From CAZFCK01 sp964517355 (GTDB taxonomy: Bacteria > Desulfobacterota > Desulfovibrionia > Desulfovibrionales > Desulfovibrionaceae): a stretch of DNA of 15,480 bases. The position numbers were made by a program, and so were the translations under genes. The stretch spans positions 1-15,480 of the forward strand of contig CAZFCK010000107.1 in NCBI GenBank assembly GCA_964517355.1. Direction: 5' to 3'. Under the pieces are notes generated by a model, which made no database searches, was not told the origin of the DNA, and saw nothing but the letters and a program-made list of their open reading frames with translations. Shown here piece after piece: positions 8,084 through 14,978 of this stretch (positions within the stretch are counted from its first letter, which is position 1; each line of letters starts with the position of its first letter).

Positions 8084-9034
8084 CTAATGTGTTGCCAAGA
8101 CAATGCTGCCGGATCGCACATGGATTTCGCCCCCGTTACGGACAAGACGAAGTGCGCCGTCAACAGTGATTCCTACAACCTGCCCCCCCGGCTTGTCAAA
8201 GTCTGTGCCCTGCGCGCCGCAACATCCGGGTTCGCGCACACGCACCTGCCGGCCCTTCCAAGCCAATATTTCCTCGATGGAGTTAAGAAGAGAATCTCTG
8301 CCGGCATTGTCAATAGCCCAGAAAGCCTCGCGAATTCCCTGCACCATTTTGGCCCAAAGCCGTAACGGACCTATGGAGCGCACTGCATTTTCACCCGCCA
8401 AGCAACCTGCTTCAGGCGCAGAGGAGGCGCGTTGCAGCATGGCCGCATCAGGCGCTTGCGCGAGATTGATGCCCACTCCGGCCATGAGTTGTCCTCCGCG
8501 TTCCTCCAACAAAATCCCCCCGACTTTTTTATCGGCCAAAAGCATGTCGTTGGGCCATTTCAACCATATTTCAAGTCCGGTCTCGCGTAGCGCCCTGGCC
8601 AGGCAAACTCCCGCGGCAATGGACGCCAATTCCTTAAACTTCAAGAAATCAGGGGGCAAAAGCATGGCGGCGTACACATTGCCGGGCGGAGACTGCCAAA
8701 ACCGGCGCAACTGTCCGCGTCCTTGATTTTGCGTTGTCGCCAAAACGCTTGACCACGGGGCCAACTTCCATGCTCTCGTCACCTCCCAGGCCACATCCAG
8801 ACTCGAAGAACATTCCCCGCACATCAGAATGGGAACTGGAGCGGCGCATGCGCTTCTCCACACCATGCCCCCGGCAAGGCCCGCCGGCGACGTGGATGGT
8901 TCCCAAGGTGATAGTGCTGCCGCGTCGGCACACAACAAAGGATGGACTTTCTTGAGATACTGCGGTGTGCAAGGCTCTGTGTCAGGCAACGAAAAAAGCA
9001 TGAACCCCTTGTACATCACCATATAATAATCCAT
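8084..9034 (-). CDS. birA: Biotin--[biotin carboxyl-carrier protein] ligase, lacking the DNA-binding domain
   Basis: It attaches biotin, via biotinyl-AMP, to the carrier lysine of biotin enzymes; the pyruvate carboxylase just downstream is the obvious client. Visible motifs in order: SSSLDVAWE (76-84), the biotin loop TQNQGRGQLRRFW (101-113, usually GRGRRGRxW), KWPND (159-163), KVGGILLE (170-177), GVGIN (186-190), and a small C-terminal beta domain ending GEIHVRSGSIVLATH. There is no N-terminal helix-turn-helix, so it should not be a biotin-operon repressor. The first 70 residues resemble nothing I recognise. The start is uncertain: ATGs at 9034, 9022, 9016 and 9001 are all in frame. The one at 9034 has no clear ribosome site, while AAGGGG lies close before the one at 9001. 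The product is sure, the exact start is not. Confidence 0.88.
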   Translation of the reverse strand: MDYYMVMYKGFMLFSLPDTEPCTPQYLKKVHPLLCADAAALSPWEPSTSPAGLAGGMVWRSACAAPVPILMCGECSSSLDVAWEVTRAWKLAPWSSVLATTQNQGRGQLRRFWQSPPGNVYAAMLLPPDFLKFKELASIAAGVCLARALRETGLEIWLKWPNDMLLADKKVGGILLEERGGQLMAGVGINLAQAPDAAMLQRASSAPEAGCLAGENAVRSIGPLRLWAKMVQGIREAFWAIDNAGRDSLLNSIEEILAWKGRQVRVREPGCCGAQGTDFDKPGGQVVGITVDGALRLVRNGGEIHVRSGSIVLATH

Positions 9035-9239
9035 TTATGTAAAATGTCCATTCAAAAAACGAAAATGTTCTTTCATTCACAAAGCGGTCTTGCCTTGCCC
9101 CCTGGAGTCGCGTATCACCAGCCTGCCCGAGGGGTGAAGGCGTGTTTACCACGATTGACGGCCGTTTCAAGGAAAAAAACTACTTTTATGCTCTGGTTCC
9201 CTTGGGCGTCCTGAATTTTTTCCCGCTGTTCACATTTCC

Positions 9240-10652
9240 ATGCCGAGACAAACAGAAAAATCCTCACTCAGCATTCCTCGCAGATTCATGCATCTGCTCT
9301 CAGCCCAATGGGTCAAAGACCTGTTGAACACCCTTTTCATGATCGCCCTCGCCCGGTCTTCTTCAGGATTTTACGGTGAATTCATGGTGGCTTTCGAGTT
9401 GGGATTCATCGTGCTTTTCGTCGGCGAATTCGGACTCAACCAGGCCCTGGTCACAGACCTGGGACGCCCTTACGCCAATAAGGGAGACGTGCTTTCCCGC
9501 TACACCCTGATAAAGGGGCTGCTCGTATCCCTGGGATGGAGCGGCGCCGTGGGCTTCGCCCTCATGCAGGACTACAACGCCGGATTGATGGTCCTGGTCT
9601 GCCTGCTGGGCGCGGGAATGGCCACTGAAGCGTTGGCCAGCAGTTTTTTCGTGGCTTGCCGCGTCCGCGGCCGTCAGGATCTCGAGGCCCGTATCCGTAT
9701 GATCGCGGGATGCGTAGGTTACGGCTACGGCCTGGCCAGCCTGTTGCTGGGAGCGCCTCCTCCGGTTGTCGCCTGCTTCAAGTTGCTGGAAAACGGCATC
9801 AATCTATTCGGCAGCATGCTCGTCAGCCTCTCCAAAAGAGAACTGAAAAACATGCGGCTCAGAAGAAAGCCATTTCTACGCACCTGGCGTACGGCCCGGG
9901 GGGGTATGACCTTCGTGGGTATCGCGCTTTTCTCCATCCTTTATAACAAGGCCAACATCTTTTTCCTGCAAAGGGCGGGAGGACCCGAAGCCGTGGCGCA
10001 ATACAGCGTGACCTGGGCCATTGTGGAGAGCGTTGCCGCCCTGGGCACAAACCTGCTCTTGCGCAACGTGCTCTACCCGCTTTTTGTTGAACTCCGGCAC
10101 CGCGATCAGGAACAACTCAAGACCCTCGCACGCACAGCCGTGCGCTGGCTGGCCTGCGCCGCCATCCCCACAGTCTTCATTCTGGCCATGGAATCGGACA
10201 GGATTATCGGCCTGATTTACGGAAACCAGTATACCGACGCCATATGGCTGCAACGCTGGCTGGCTCCTTTGGTGCTCGTCAGCTTCATACACAACCTGGC
10301 GGCATATCTTATGATGAGCCAGGGGCATGAACGCGCCGTACTGATCATTTACGCCGCGGGCTTGACCCTGAATATCCTGTTGTGCGCCATTCTCATTCCC
10401 GCCAGCCCCCTGTTGGGGGCGGGGGTGGCGGTTCTGGCCACCCGTATCGCCGTGGGCTGTTGCACCACTTTCTTCTGTCACCGCAGTCTGCACATCTTTC
10501 AATGGAAAGAACTGCATCCGATCTTTACAGCCCTGGCCCTGGGCGCGGCGCTTTTTTTCGCCACGCGCCCCTTGGGACTGCGGGAGTTGAGCGTCCTTCT
10601 CGCAACAACACCCTTTCTCTTTCTCGGATGGCGCTGGTGGCGAAGCAGATAA
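9240..10652 (+). CDS. Polysaccharide flippase (Wzx/MATE-like membrane protein)
   Basis: This 470-residue inner-membrane protein has about 12 to 14 hydrophobic segments spread over its length (roughly 27-70, 91-135, 152-195, 220-275, 300-317, 338-412, 426-467) and the loose pattern of the oligosaccharide flippase family (PF01943/PF13440). Such proteins move lipid-linked sugars across the membrane for O-antigen, capsule or exopolysaccharide. No polymerase or cluster of sugar genes adjoins it, so the substrate cannot be named. It is transcribed away from birA across a 205-bp gap and converges on the lipid kinase. ATG 9240 and ATG 9288 are both possible starts and neither has a good ribosome-binding site. 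A TTGACG at 9155-9160 is the best -35-like word upstream, but no convincing -10 follows at the right distance. Confidence 0.82.
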   Translation: MPRQTEKSSLSIPRRFMHLLSAQWVKDLLNTLFMIALARSSSGFYGEFMVAFELGFIVLFVGEFGLNQALVTDLGRPYANKGDVLSRYTLIKGLLVSLGWSGAVGFALMQDYNAGLMVLVCLLGAGMATEALASSFFVACRVRGRQDLEARIRMIAGCVGYGYGLASLLLGAPPPVVACFKLLENGINLFGSMLVSLSKRELKNMRLRRKPFLRTWRTARGGMTFVGIALFSILYNKANIFFLQRAGGPEAVAQYSVTWAIVESVAALGTNLLLRNVLYPLFVELRHRDQEQLKTLARTAVRWLACAAIPTVFILAMESDRIIGLIYGNQYTDAIWLQRWLAPLVLVSFIHNLAAYLMMSQGHERAVLIIYAAGLTLNILLCAILIPASPLLGAGVAVLATRIAVGCCTTFFCHRSLHIFQWKELHPIFTALALGAALFFATRPLGLRELSVLLATTPFLFLGWRWWRSR

Positions 10653-10793
10653 CACCACCGCCCCGGCCATACCAACGAAGAAGGCCTAAAGCATTTTCCC
10701 GTTAAGATTTTGTGGGTTGGGAGAACGCCCCCTTGGCCCACGAATAATATGCATAAAAATTCAACTATGCCAAAAAGTTATACAAGATAAATA
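10653..10793. other. Intergenic space between convergent flippase and lipid kinase genes
   Basis: The left part carries a loose GTGGG/CCCAC hairpin around 10711-10741. The right part is AT-rich without an open frame. No classic terminator with a T-tract is seen; the palindrome repeat that follows (10806-10836) is the best candidate for stopping transcription from both sides. Confidence 0.5.
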
Positions 10794-10875
10794 GTTTTGG
10801 AGATCCTTAAGAACCTTTTTCAAAAAGGTTCTTAAGCCACCGGGGGCATTCCTGTTTCAACGTCACTATGCTCTA
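10794..10875 (+). repeat. Full copy of the dispersed palindrome repeat (copy B)
   Basis: Order of parts: GTTTTGGAGATC, then the perfect palindrome CTTAAGAACCTTTTT-C-AAAAAGGTTCTTAAG (10806-10836), then GCCACCGGGGGCATTCCT, then TTTCAACGTCACTATGCTCTA. It matches the copy at 15328-15388 through GCATTCCT and the inverted copy at 13451-13519 over its whole right part. The final CTA (10873-10875) is, on the minus strand, the TAG stop of the lipid kinase gene, so the repeat reaches exactly to the end of that gene. Confidence 0.85.
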
Positions 10876-11811
10876 CGAAAAAAGCTTGTGCCGCCCTACA
10901 TCTTCATTTTTCGGTAAAATCACGCGCAGGTGGTTCGGAATGATAGCGTAATGGAGGGGCGGTTTCAGGCGAAACAACTCACCGTCGCAGGCTACGAGCA
11001 CACTGCGTTTCCGCACTGATACGTCAACGGCCAGGGACGTGACGGGGATCGTTTGAAAATTCTCCTTCAGTTGCGCTCCCCCGAATATGATCCCGACAAA
11101 ACTGAAAAACAAACTTTTCCGCGAATCCTGACGCCCCACGTAAAGATGCAGGAGATTATCCGTAAGGTAACGCTCGCCGTCGTCGTCAAGTATCAGAGGC
11201 GTTACCGCCCCCGGCGTGGTGGTGACGATAATGCTCGCACTGTTCAGAATGCGGAGTTCACCGCCGCTTTGGATGCGCAAGGTGAAACGGGGGTAGCGGA
11301 TCATGGATTTGACGAGCGCCCAAAACATGGCCAGCGGTTTCCACCATCCCCGCCTGCGTTGGAGGATCTTTCGTTCGCGCACAAATTGCGGATAGACGCC
11401 GATGGAAGAAAAAAGGGTGAAGACCCTGCCGTTGACCGTGCCCACTTCCAGGTGGGTGCTGTGCCCCTGGGCCACGAGGCGGGCGATTTTTTCCGGATGA
11501 AAAGGCAGCCCCATATGCCGGGCGAAAAGATTGAAGGTGCCCATGGGCAGAACGGCCAGGGCGATGCCGCTCCCGCCCAATATCGAGGCCGCGGTGTTCA
11601 CGCTGCCGTCGCCGCCGGCCACGACAATGACGTCCGGACGCTCCGCCACGGCCTGACGCAACACGTGCGCCATGTTGCCCGCTTTGGTGAACAGTATGGC
11701 AGGCTCCAGACCGGCGGCGTTGAAGGCCTTGCGCACGGCTTCCGGCGAATAGCGGCGGAAAAGCTTGAAAACGACGCCCGCATGTTTGTTCAAGATGACG
11801 ATGACTTTCAT
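10873..11811 (-). CDS. Diacylglycerol kinase-family lipid kinase (YegS/BmrU-like)
   Basis: It probably phosphorylates a diacylglycerol or related lipid with ATP at the inner face of the membrane, feeding phosphatidate back to phospholipid synthesis. The 312 residues fit the family. Seen: NKHAG near the N-terminus, the nucleotide motif VVAGGDGSVNTAAS (63-76, GGDGS at 66-70, usually GGDGT), PMGTFNLFAR (89-98), and CDGE near the C-terminus (275-278). I chose ATG 11811 because it overlaps the TGA of the upstream fusion gene as ATGA, a coupling arrangement; a TTG five codons earlier is less likely. It is the second gene of a two-gene minus-strand operon. Its stop codon lies inside the conserved GCTCTA end of the palindrome repeat, so the last residues may have been altered by repeat insertion. 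The lipid substrate is not determinable. Confidence 0.87.
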   Translation of the reverse strand: MKVIVILNKHAGVVFKLFRRYSPEAVRKAFNAAGLEPAILFTKAGNMAHVLRQAVAERPDVIVVAGGDGSVNTAASILGGSGIALAVLPMGTFNLFARHMGLPFHPEKIARLVAQGHSTHLEVGTVNGRVFTLFSSIGVYPQFVRERKILQRRRGWWKPLAMFWALVKSMIRYPRFTLRIQSGGELRILNSASIIVTTTPGAVTPLILDDDGERYLTDNLLHLYVGRQDSRKSLFFSFVGIIFGGAQLKENFQTIPVTSLAVDVSVRKRSVLVACDGELFRLKPPLHYAIIPNHLRVILPKNEDVGRHKLFS

Positions 11812-13382
11812 CCGCCATTTTCCCAAAGCCCGCGCAGCGCGGCAGCCAGGCGGCGCATGCGGCCAACGCGCAGCCAGCGCAACACCCGCAGCACTCCCTG
11901 CGTATGCCGCTCAAGGGCCGCCAAATCCTTGCTGTTGTCGATTATCAAATCGCAGGCGTTCAGTTTGGTCGCTTCGGGCCATTGCCAGGAATCCATGGTG
12001 GCCAAAGTTTCCACGTCCCAATGCCGCGTTGAACGCAGCCGTTCAAGCCGCAACGTTGCGGGACAGTAGACTCCGGCGACAATATCCACGGCCTTGTCGC
12101 GCCATGAGGCCCCGGCTTCCAGCAACAGCGGAATTTCGGCCAGAGCCACACGTTGGCGGCGATGGCGCCCCCAAAACAATTCCAACCGATGACGAACCAT
12201 GGGATGCACCGCGGATTCCACTTCCCGCCGCAGCTGTTCGTTTTTTTTCAACTCACTGAAAAGACAACGTTTATCCACAGGACATTTCTCCGGTGGCAGC
12301 CCTGGCGTCTCGTGCAGAAAAGCCTCGCCAAACCGGTTCTTGATGAACAACCATCCATCCCGCCCCGGTTCGTATAACGCGGCGACCTCGGCATCGGCGC
12401 TGAACAAAGGGATGTTTTCCCGCTCCAACAAACGCGCCACAGTCGATTTGCCGCAGCCGGGCAGGCCGGTAACGGCCACACGCTGCACTCGCCGCGACAA
12501 ATACAGGGCCACCCGCAAAAAATCGGGAGGCGGCGGACATGAAAAACCGAGCTTTTCCCCGCTATGAGGGTGTTCGAAGCGCAAACGCCAGGCATGCAGA
12601 AGTTGCCTGGAAGCGAGTTTGTCCAACATCTCCGGCCTGCATGCCGCCGGACATGCGGCTTGCCCGGGGCCGTAGACCCGGTCTCCCAGAATGGGGTGGC
12701 CGATATGCTGCAAATGCACGCGAATCTGGTGGGTGCGCCCCGTATGGATGCGTACCGCCAACAAACTCCAGGAGCGGTCTTCGGCCGCATGGAGCACGCG
12801 GTACTGGCTGTGCGCGCTGCGCCCCCCTTTGGCGACCACGGCCATTTTCACTTTCTGCGTGGGGTGGCGGCCTATGGGGGCGCGGATATCCCCGCTCGGC
12901 GGATCAGGCACTCCCGCCACCAACGCCAGATATTCCTTTTCAATGCTGCGGACGGCAAAGGCCTTGGCCAGGGCCAGGCGGGTGCGTTCGTTGCGCGCCA
13001 CCAGCAGCAAGCCGCTGGTGTCCTTGTCGATACGGTGCACAATTCCGGGGCGTTGCGGATCGAGCTCCGCCAGCTCGGGGTAGCGGTGCACCAGCCTGTG
13101 GGCTAGAGTGCCAGCCTCAAGCCCCGGCGCCGGATGCACGGTCAGGCCTGCCGGCTTGTTCAGGACCAGGCAATCGGCATCTTCATACATGAGCGCCAAC
13201 GCACCTTTTTCCGGCACGATGGAGGAAGCGGGAGCTTCGCCCTGAAGTTCAAGCGCCTCTCCGCCTTCCAGCAACGTGTTGGGCTTGGAACACGGCAAAC
13301 CGTTGCGCAATAGGCATCCGGCCTTGATCCAGGCTTTGATCTTTTCGCGGGATATGCCCTCGTCGTGCAGGATTTCGCCCAA
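11808..13382 (-). CDS. Fusion of RluA/RluD-type pseudouridine synthase and dephospho-CoA kinase
   Basis: The N-terminal half modifies uridine in RNA, most likely 23S rRNA; the C-terminal half performs the last step of coenzyme A synthesis. Numbered from the TTG at 13382 (524 residues): S4 RNA-binding segment (1-45), catalytic HRIDKDTSG with Asp119 (116-124), GRTHQIRVHL (215-224) and HPILGDRVYG. Then comes a CoaE domain with P-loop GLPGCGKST (306-314), SADAEVAALY (328-337), HPMVRHRL and EIPLLLEAG (416-424). Both active sites look intact. Oddity: the S4 domain continues upstream in frame (HWRITVPERAQGLRLDRF reads directly into the TTG), so TTG 13382 is too late, yet no ATG, GTG or TTG lies between it and the in-frame stop at 13491. 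An ATT at 13472 preceded by GGAGG is the best alternative. Fusions of this kind are known in Desulfovibrio as far as I recall. Which uridine is modified is unknown. Confidence 0.88.
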   Translation of the reverse strand: MGEILHDEGISREKIKAWIKAGCLLRNGLPCSKPNTLLEGGEALELQGEAPASSIVPEKGALALMYEDADCLVLNKPAGLTVHPAPGLEAGTLAHRLVHRYPELAELDPQRPGIVHRIDKDTSGLLLVARNERTRLALAKAFAVRSIEKEYLALVAGVPDPPSGDIRAPIGRHPTQKVKMAVVAKGGRSAHSQYRVLHAAEDRSWSLLAVRIHTGRTHQIRVHLQHIGHPILGDRVYGPGQAACPAACRPEMLDKLASRQLLHAWRLRFEHPHSGEKLGFSCPPPPDFLRVALYLSRRVQRVAVTGLPGCGKSTVARLLERENIPLFSADAEVAALYEPGRDGWLFIKNRFGEAFLHETPGLPPEKCPVDKRCLFSELKKNEQLRREVESAVHPMVRHRLELFWGRHRRQRVALAEIPLLLEAGASWRDKAVDIVAGVYCPATLRLERLRSTRHWDVETLATMDSWQWPEATKLNACDLIIDNSKDLAALERHTQGVLRVLRWLRVGRMRRLAAALRGLWENGG

Positions 13383-13450
13383 AAAACGATCGAGCCGCAG
13401 GCCCTGGGCCCGCTCGGGAACCGTGATGCGCCAATGGCCCGGCTTGCTAT

Positions 13451-13519
13451 TAGAGCATGTTACGTTTGAAATTGGTCTGCCTCCGGCGGCTTAAGAACCT
13501 TTTGAAAAAGGTTCTTAAG
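13451..13519 (-). repeat. Inverted copy of the palindrome repeat (copy D), split by an insertion
   Basis: On the minus strand it reads palindrome (13519-13490), GCCGCCGGAGGCA, then TTTCAAACGTAACATGCTCTA, matching copy B. Bases 13478-13519 are identical over 42 nt to the reverse complement of 15340-15381. The remainder of the repeat, AATCTCC-T-AAAC, resumes at 13863 after the 337-bp insertion. The left end lies about 15 nt before the conserved coding part of the pseudouridine synthase fusion. Confidence 0.85.
13470..13484 (-). promoter_or_regulatory. Candidate repeat-borne Shine-Dalgarno and ATT start of the fusion gene
   Basis: On the minus strand GGAGG (13484-13480) is followed by a 7-nt spacer and ATT (13472-13470). 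This ATT is in frame with the S4 domain and gives 30 residues ahead of the TTG at 13382. AUU is a rare but proven start codon, for example in infC. The GGAGG belongs to the repeat. This is inference from spacing and frame only. Confidence 0.35.
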
Positions 13520-13548
13520 GAAACGCTGATTAAAGACTTGTTAGGTTT

Positions 13549-13591
13549 GTCCGGGGGGAAACCTTTCTGGAGAAAGGTTCTCCCCCCGGAC
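13549..13591. repeat. Long GC-rich hairpin inside the insertion
   Basis: GTCCGGGGGG-AAACCTTTCT (13549-13568) pairs with the segment 13571-13591 across a 2-nt apex (in practice a 4-6-nt loop), with one bulged base. The right arm and following C-run (13573-13596) are identical over 24 nt to 15161-15184, so this arm is a shared module of the intergenic repeats. Confidence 0.7.
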
Positions 13592-13736
13592 CCCCCAGCG
13601 CTGCTATCTTCATCCCTAAGGCGCGATACGACCGCGCCCAAGGGCTGAAGTTTCCAAAGACTTTTTGCTGAAATACATATAAATTCAATGTACTACAAAC
13701 ATACTTGTCTGGCGACAAAGTTTAGGAAGGGGGAGC

Positions 13737-13830
13737 GCGAGGGGGAGAACCCTTTTTAGCGGCAGCCGTTAGGCGCGGTCGTTTCGCGCCTTACGGATGG
13801 CGACAGCAACGCTAAGGGTTTCCCCCTCGC
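13737..13830. repeat. 94-nt nested hairpin inside the insertion
   Basis: GCGAGGGGGAGAACCCTT (13737-13754) pairs with AAGGGTTTCCCCCTCGC (13814-13830), then AGCG with CGCT, then CCGT-AGGCGCG with CGCGCC-TACGG around a GTCGTTT loop (13772-13790). The whole 94-nt unit can fold into one nested structure. The inner part GCGCCTTACGGATGGC has a diverged relative at 15249-15265, and the outer arms are related to 166-207. Confidence 0.7.
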
Positions 13831-13924
13831 ATATCCAGTGAATTAATCAGCGTTTCCTTAAGAATCTCCTAAACTTTACTGCTGTGTAATTCGTTTTCCC
13901 GGCGTCCAGGGGCCTCCCCTGGTC

Positions 13925-13963
13925 GTCGTGCGGGCGCGAAAGCCCACGACGTTATTCTTTTTA
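13925..13963 (+). terminator. Terminator-like hairpin with T-tract
   Basis: Stem CGTCGT-(GC)-GGGC, loop GCGAAA, GCCC-ACGACG, followed by TTATTCTTTTT. No plus-strand gene lies immediately upstream, so it may block transcription leaving the insertion or be the remains of a lost gene end. Confidence 0.4.
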
Positions 13964-14026
13964 AAAATATGACATCGCTCCTCATACCGAGTACGGACAT
14001 TACCGCATTTCCGCATCGGGTAAGAC

Positions 14027-14055
14027 TTGCTTGTGCCGCAAAGGGACTTTACATA
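14027..14055 (+). promoter_or_regulatory. Weak sigma-70-type promoter candidate for the glycosyltransferase
   Basis: TTGCTT (14027-14032), a 17-nt spacer and TACATA (14050-14055). Each hexamer matches consensus at only three positions, though the spacing is ideal. It would give a leader of about 130 nt that includes the 14075-14094 hairpin. Confidence 0.25.
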
Positions 14056-14192
14056 GCACCGAATGTTTGTAGCCTCTTGCCGCATTGGGGGCAAGACGGC
14101 GCGCAAAGGCCATGGATTTCCCAATGATACAATCAACCATGTTTGAGCATGTCATACTCACGGCAACGTGATCCGGAATCAAGGGAGAAAGC

Positions 14193-14978
14193 ATGGCCCA
14201 GACTGTGACGGGATTGGTATTGACGAAAGACGGGGAGCGATATTTATCCAACTGTCTTAATTCACTTTCCTTTTGCGACAAACTGCTTGTGGTGGACTCG
14301 GAAAGCCGGGACAAAACGCGCGACATTGCGGCTGCGCATGGCGCTGCCGTGCTGGTGCGCCCCTGGCAGGGGCCCTTGCCGCAGTTCGCCTTTGCTTTGG
14401 AGCAGGTGGATACACTGTGGGTGGTGAGTCTGGATCAAGACGAATGGTTGAGCCCTGAATTACGCCGGGAGATGGAGCAATTGTTTCGGGAGCCTGGCCG
14501 CCTGGAACATCTGGCGGGCTATTTCTGTTCACGGCGCTCCTTTTATTTTGACCGCTACATGCGGCACAGCGGTTGGTATCCGGACAGATTGCTGCGTGTT
14601 TATCATAAAGAGCGCATGAAAGTCGAAGCATCAGGGCCGCATTATTCGTTCCGCGCACTGGGTCCCACGTCCACTTTGAACGGGGACATCGTACATCACC
14701 CCTATGCGGGGCTGCATGAACACGTGGCCAAAGTGAATTACTATACCCAGGAAGCGGCCAAGGACTTGCATGCCAAGGGACGCCGCGCCGGGCTCGGCAG
14801 CGCCCTGGGGCACGGGCTCGCCCGGTTTTTCAAAATATATGTCGTGCGCCGTGGATTCCTGGACGGCCGCGCCGGTCTTGTGCTGGCCATTCACGGCTTT
14901 TTCTACGCCTTTCACAAATACGCCCGCTTGGCCGAATTGCGGATGCAGGATGACGCCGCCAAACACAAAGGACAATAA
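14193..14978 (+). CDS. Family 2 glycosyltransferase, WaaE/KdtX-like (LPS core)
   Basis: It probably transfers a sugar from a nucleotide-sugar donor to the lipopolysaccharide core at the cytoplasmic face of the inner membrane. The 261 residues match the WaaE family in length and layout: TGLVLTKDGERYLSNCL at the N-terminus, VVDSESRDKT (33-42), the metal-site region SLDQDEWL (79-86), HSGWYPDRLLRVYHK (125-139), and the C-terminal GFLDGRAGLVLAIHGFFYAFHKYA (split here as 221-244) typical of this group. AAGGGAGA lies 6 nt before the ATG at 14193, so the start is firm. It stands alone, divergent from the pseudouridine synthase fusion and followed by repeats, with no other core genes visible. The donor sugar cannot be read from the sequence. 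Confidence 0.88.
   Translation: MAQTVTGLVLTKDGERYLSNCLNSLSFCDKLLVVDSESRDKTRDIAAAHGAAVLVRPWQGPLPQFAFALEQVDTLWVVSLDQDEWLSPELRREMEQLFREPGRLEHLAGYFCSRRSFYFDRYMRHSGWYPDRLLRVYHKERMKVEASGPHYSFRALGPTSTLNGDIVHHPYAGLHEHVAKVNYYTQEAAKDLHAKGRRAGLGSALGHGLARFFKIYVVRRGFLDGRAGLVLAIHGFFYAFHKYARLAELRMQDDAAKHKGQ

Larger units (their letters stand above)
13520..13856. mobile_element. 337-bp MITE-like insertion with 14-bp terminal inverted repeats
   Basis: The ends are GAAACGCTGATTAA (13520-13533) and its exact reverse complement (13843-13856). CTTAAG flanks both sides (13514-13519, 13857-13862). Deleting the element plus one CTTAAG restores a palindrome repeat nearly identical to the uninterrupted copy at 15328-15388, which is strong evidence of insertion. 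It encodes no plausible protein; it carries three hairpins (13549-13591, 13620-13638, 13737-13830). Because CTTAAG is itself palindromic the true target duplication may be 2, 4 or 6 bp; TTAA would fit the YTAR targets of IS5-group elements and TA those of IS630. The parent transposase is not in this window. It separates the fusion gene from the glycosyltransferase gene. Confidence 0.75.
13865..14192 (+). other. Upstream region of the glycosyltransferase gene
   Basis: No gene is seen. It contains two strong hairpins: CCAGGGG/CCCCTGG (13906-13922) and CGTCGT..GGGC/GCCC..ACGACG (13925-13950). The second is followed by TTATTCTTTTT, which makes it terminator-like on the plus strand. A weak promoter candidate and a CTTGCC/GGCAAG hairpin (14075-14094) follow. 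The gene-free stretch between the two divergent genes is about 810 bp when the repeat and insertion to the left are included. Confidence 0.5.

Noticed and set aside
11053..12069. 338-codon plus-strand frame opposite the lipid kinase and CoaE genes
   Set aside because: It spans two well-supported minus-strand genes and has no recognisable motif.
13249..13434. Alternative minus-strand frame starting TTG at 13434
   Set aside because: It is one base out of frame with the S4 domain; the in-frame reading (ITVPERAQGLRLDRF) is the family-like one, and no shift site is evident.
13865..14192. tRNA or riboswitch in the glycosyltransferase leader
   Set aside because: Hairpins are present, but no cloverleaf, no CCA-type end and no aptamer core that I recognise.
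14257..14658. Minus-strand frame within the glycosyltransferase gene
   Set aside because: It is a shadow of the glycosyltransferase, which has full family motifs and a good ribosome site.
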